From G713 sp034717835 (GTDB lineage: Bacteria; Chloroflexota; Anaerolineae; B4-G1; SLSP01), in NCBI GenBank assembly GCA_034717835.1, contig JAYELZ010000006.1:1-6924 (forward strand): a stretch of 6,924 nt of DNA. Direction: 5' to 3'. The notes beneath the pieces were generated by a model that worked only from the letters and a program-made list of their open reading frames with translations, ran no database searches and was not told the DNA's origin. The translations under genes were made by a program, and so were the position numbers. Below, piece after piece: positions 4,528 to 6,924 of the stretch. Each line of letters begins with the position of its first letter. Position 1 is the stretch's first letter.

Positions 4528-6720
4528 TCGGCTTGACCAGCAGAACCAGGCTATCCCGGCTAACAATGCCAGGCCGGATATGCCCACACCGATCCAGAAA
4601 GTGCGCGGGATAAAGCGCAGCTCTATCTGATGCGTCCCGGCCGGCAGAGCGAGAGCGCGGAAGAGGCCATTAGCGCGGTAAATCCGCGTCTCCTCACCAT
4701 CCACCCAAGCGCGCCAGCCGGGATAAAAGACCTCACTGAAGACCAGTAGACTATCACAACTGCTAGACATCTCCGTCTGGATACTGGATGGCTGATACCC
4801 CGTCACCCGCACCGCATCTTGACATTCAGTCGCAGTACCGGGGAGCTCGAGCGGGACGGGCTGCACCAGCGTAACCACCTCACGCGGGTTGTTGGCGGCC
4901 ACAGCCAACCAGACGTCTTCCGAGGAGGCCACGTCCGCTTGGTGGATGATGTAAGCGCGTGGTAGATAAGCGCTTCCCCCAAAACGATAAAGTCGCAACT
5001 CGCCATCCTGGGCCAGGAGTTTGAAACGCCCATCAGCGCTGAGATCACGCTGGGTCAGTAAGTGGCGCACGTTGAGCAACCCGAAAAACTTAGCTTCCGA
5101 GAGACCCGCCTCTTCAAACTCCACCCGCTGTTGGAGGCGTAACGGAGTATAACCCAACACATCCTGCAAGCCGTAAACGATAGCCGAGTTCGGTCCGCCA
5201 GGTAGCAGGCTCTCACTGCTAAGGCGCGAAAACTCGAGTTGGTTTTCGGCCTGTATCATCGCCACCAACTCTGTGGTGGGAAAAATCCCTCCTTCCGGGG
5301 CGTCGCGCAGCACAGATTGCCAGGTAGGACTAAAAATCTCCAATGCCAGCAGCGCTGCCAACAAGAGCTGAAAACGCACTGGGGAGATTTGCTCCTCCCG
5401 ATAGAGGGTGAGGAGACCGCTAAAAAGAGCTAAGACGACAAATAATAGTCCAAACCCGGAGAGTAACTCGTCCGCCCCACCCTCCACCGGATTTATTCCT
5501 ATCTGGAGGAGGATGATGGCCGCGCCAGCCGCCGCCAAGCCCCAGAGTGCTATCCGCCGCAAGTCACGCAATGCGCCGGATTTAGGCCCCTCTTGCGTCA
5601 ACCGCGCTACTCCCAAGCCAGCCAACACCGCGACGGCCAAGACCACGAGGTAGAAGACCCGGTACTGCTCGCGGATAAACGAACAGCCTGGCAGGGCCAA
5701 GTAGCAAAAAGAATGCACTACCGTGTTCCCCCCGAACGCAAGTAAGAGCGCAACGACGCCGAGAGCCAGCCAGAGCCGCCCTTTCTGCCAGGCCAACCTA
5801 ACGCCCGCCACAGCGAGCAACAACGCCACGCCCCCCACAAAAAACAGTGAGCTACTGATACCATCAGCCAAAATCAAACCGGGTAATTGTGCCAGCGGTA
5901 GCCCTTGAGCGGCATAGTTATAATTCAACTCCGCTGATCGGTGAGAATGGAGAAACATCTCCAACGTGGGCAACAATTGAGCGGCGGCCAGCGCTAAACC
6001 AAAACCAAGAGACAAGGCCAAGCGTCCCCACCGGAGCAATAACGGCCGCCAAGAGCCACCTTGCTCCAGCATACGGCAGAGATAGAAAAACAAAATCGCA
6101 TAAACAGTGTAGATAAACCACTGCGGATGTCCAGCCAGGGCGGCCAGCGCAAAAGCCACGCCGACCAGCAGATAATCCTGCAACCGCTGAGATTCCCACG
6201 CTCTATCCAGCAATAAAAGTAAGAGCGGCAGCCAAGTAATAACTTGCAATACAGTGACGATAGCAAACCCGACAAGATAAGAGCTAAAGCCGAAAATAAT
6301 AGCGGCCGCCACCCCACCCCAGCGACTGCCTGTTATTCGGCACGCCAGCAGATAGGTGAAGAAAGTAGTCATCCAGATGTGCAGAATTATGATAAGTTCC
6401 AGCGCCAACGGCGTGAAAGGTTGCCGCGTTAATATCAAACCCCCAAAGAAGAGCAGATTAGGAGGATAGAGCGCGCCCAGTTGAATATCGGCTAGCCCCG
6501 GTTGTCCCCCGTTGAGATAGGGATTCCACAACGGGATACTCCCCTGGCGCCACTCCTCAAAGACAAATTTTAGCCACGGGTAATACTGCAAGTTAAAATC
6601 GCTGCGGATAAAAACCGCTCGGTCAGCAGCATTAGGGGTTATAAATCGCCAGAAGTAACAAAGCGCCACCACCAGAAAAATCACGGCCACCAGTGCATCA
6701 CGTTTCCATCTTTTATTCAA
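4465..6720 (-). CDS. YfhO-family multi-pass membrane protein, GT-C glycosyltransferase-like
   Basis: The 751-aa protein has the layout of bacterial YfhO proteins. A first helix (about 8-25) is followed by an outward loop with SDFNLQYYPWLKF (40-52) and PLWNPYLNGGQPGLADIQLG (63-82), the family hallmark; D41 sits where GT-C enzymes carry their acidic catalytic residue. GHPQW (197-201) and IREQYRVFYLVVLAVAVLAGLG (349-370) are further signatures. Many more helices run to about 465, then a soluble extracytoplasmic domain (about 470-705), which ends in VFSEVFYPGWRAWVDG (659-674). A last helix (709-728) and a short polar tail close the protein. YfhO in Bacillus subtilis is needed for sugar decoration of lipoteichoic acid. 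Here it probably moves sugars from a lipid carrier to an envelope polymer, acceptor unknown. The TTG start at 6720 overlaps the regulator's stop (TTGA) and follows an AAGAAGG ribosome binding site. No methionine alternative exists before the first helix. Confidence 0.85.
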   Translation of the reverse strand: MNKRWKRDALVAVIFLVVALCYFWRFITPNAADRAVFIRSDFNLQYYPWLKFVFEEWRQGSIPLWNPYLNGGQPGLADIQLGALYPPNLLFFGGLILTRQPFTPLALELIIILHIWMTTFFTYLLACRITGSRWGGVAAAIIFGFSSYLVGFAIVTVLQVITWLPLLLLLLDRAWESQRLQDYLLVGVAFALAALAGHPQWFIYTVYAILFFYLCRMLEQGGSWRPLLLRWGRLALSLGFGLALAAAQLLPTLEMFLHSHRSAELNYNYAAQGLPLAQLPGLILADGISSSLFFVGGVALLLAVAGVRLAWQKGRLWLALGVVALLLAFGGNTVVHSFCYLALPGCSFIREQYRVFYLVVLAVAVLAGLGVARLTQEGPKSGALRDLRRIALWGLAAAGAAIILLQIGINPVEGGADELLSGFGLLFVVLALFSGLLTLYREEQISPVRFQLLLAALLALEIFSPTWQSVLRDAPEGGIFPTTELVAMIQAENQLEFSRLSSESLLPGGPNSAIVYGLQDVLGYTPLRLQQRVEFEEAGLSEAKFFGLLNVRHLLTQRDLSADGRFKLLAQDGELRLYRFGGSAYLPRAYIIHQADVASSEDVWLAVAANNPREVVTLVQPVPLELPGTATECQDAVRVTGYQPSSIQTEMSSSCDSLLVFSEVFYPGWRAWVDGEETRIYRANGLFRALALPAGTHQIELRFIPRTFWIGVGISGLALLAGIAWFCWSSRLTFPALRVPIHKSIDAGRQQ

Positions 6721-6924
6721 GAGGCCTTCTTCTTTTTTACTGCGCAGTGAGGACAGGGACAGGCCGGCACACTACGCACGCCCTGCGGCGGACCTAACAT
6801 CGCGGCCAGCAGCCGCAACACGCGTTCGTCTACAATATGATAGTAGATATTCAAGCCGTCCCGCACTCCCGCCACCACCTCCGCTACGCGCAATACCCGA
6901 AGGTGTTGCGAGACGTAAGCCTGC
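6717..6924 (-). CDS. ArsR-family winged-helix regulator, C-terminal part with CxCxxC tail
   Basis: The 68 visible residues are the 3' part of a gene that starts beyond the window; no frame for it was listed because it is partial and short. They begin in the recognition helix (QAYVSQHLRVLR), continue through the wing (VAGVRDGLNIYYHIVDERV) and the last helix (LRLLAAML), the usual order in ArsR/SmtB repressors. Full-length members are about 90-120 aa, so the missing part is the N-terminal helices. After the last helix comes an unusual tail, ACPCPHCAVKKKKAS, with three cysteines in CxCxxC spacing and a lysine run. Such a cluster could bind Zn, Fe or a toxic metal, or sense redox state; this is inference. 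The TGA stop (6717-6719) overlaps the TTG start of the YfhO-type gene, so the two proteins are co-translated and the regulator probably controls its own operon. Confidence 0.8.
   Translation of the reverse strand, partial: QAYVSQHLRVLRVAEVVAGVRDGLNIYYHIVDERVLRLLAAMLGPPQGVRSVPACPCPHCAVKKKKAS
6725..6731 (-). promoter_or_regulatory. AAGAAGG ribosome binding site inside the ArsR lysine codons
   Basis: Read on the - strand, AAGAAGG precedes the TTG start at 6720 by about 4-5 nt. It is formed by the lysine codons of the ArsR tail. It supports the TTG start and translational coupling with the regulator. Confidence 0.5.

Noticed and set aside
5994..6317. Minus-strand 107-codon hydrophobic frame and its neighbour at 5918-6199
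   Set aside because: They lie inside the YfhO-type gene on the same strand in other phases. The hydrophobic character is inherited from T-rich membrane-helix codons.

Overview
The window reads as a chromosomal, metabolic stretch of a moderately GC-rich bacterium. A Chloroflexota (Anaerolineae-like) origin is my best guess. It rests on the gene repertoire (GPH symporter, ceramidase-like hydrolase, GH4 glycosidase, large YfhO-type membrane protein, ArsR regulator with a cysteine tail) and on intergenic GCAGAT-type and CTTTGCG-type dispersed repeats, which I associate with that phylum and some others. No rRNA, tRNA, transposase, phage gene or CRISPR array is visible, so the taxonomic assignment is only an inference.

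Layout. On the + strand, 1-451 is the 3' end of a GPH/MelB-type sugar:cation symporter. It is followed after 3 bp by a 437-aa ceramidase-like metallohydrolase (455-1768). A 238-bp intergenic region (1769-2006) carries a 10-bp-phased palindromic repeat and a second repeat-like fragment. Next come a GH4 NAD/Mn-dependent glycosidase (2007-3284) and, after 67 bp, an MFS sugar transporter of the NaGLT/FucP kind (3352-4527). On the - strand, a partial ArsR-family regulator (6717-6924) is translationally coupled through a TTGA stop/start overlap to a 751-aa YfhO-family membrane protein (4465-6720). The two convergent units overlap by 63 bp (4465-4527).

How the genes fit together. The four + strand genes look like a carbohydrate-uptake and breakdown locus: two sugar transporters from unrelated MFS branches, a cytosolic GH4 enzyme of the CHEx (alpha-glucosidase-like) motif class, and a metallohydrolase that lacks a signal peptide, the ceramidase C-terminal domain and the ceramidase nucleophilic serine. 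The simplest inference is import of a glycoside or modified sugar followed by intracellular hydrolysis, with the ceramidase-like protein acting on an unknown cytosolic substrate. The - strand pair is probably unrelated: a metal- or redox-sensing repressor candidate co-expressed with a cell-envelope glycosyltransferase-like protein.

I do not see a defence system or a clearly new multi-gene machine. The points most worth following up are the ceramidase-like protein with altered active site, the phased palindrome at 1801-1869, the ArsR-YfhO coupling and the in-register antisense overlap.
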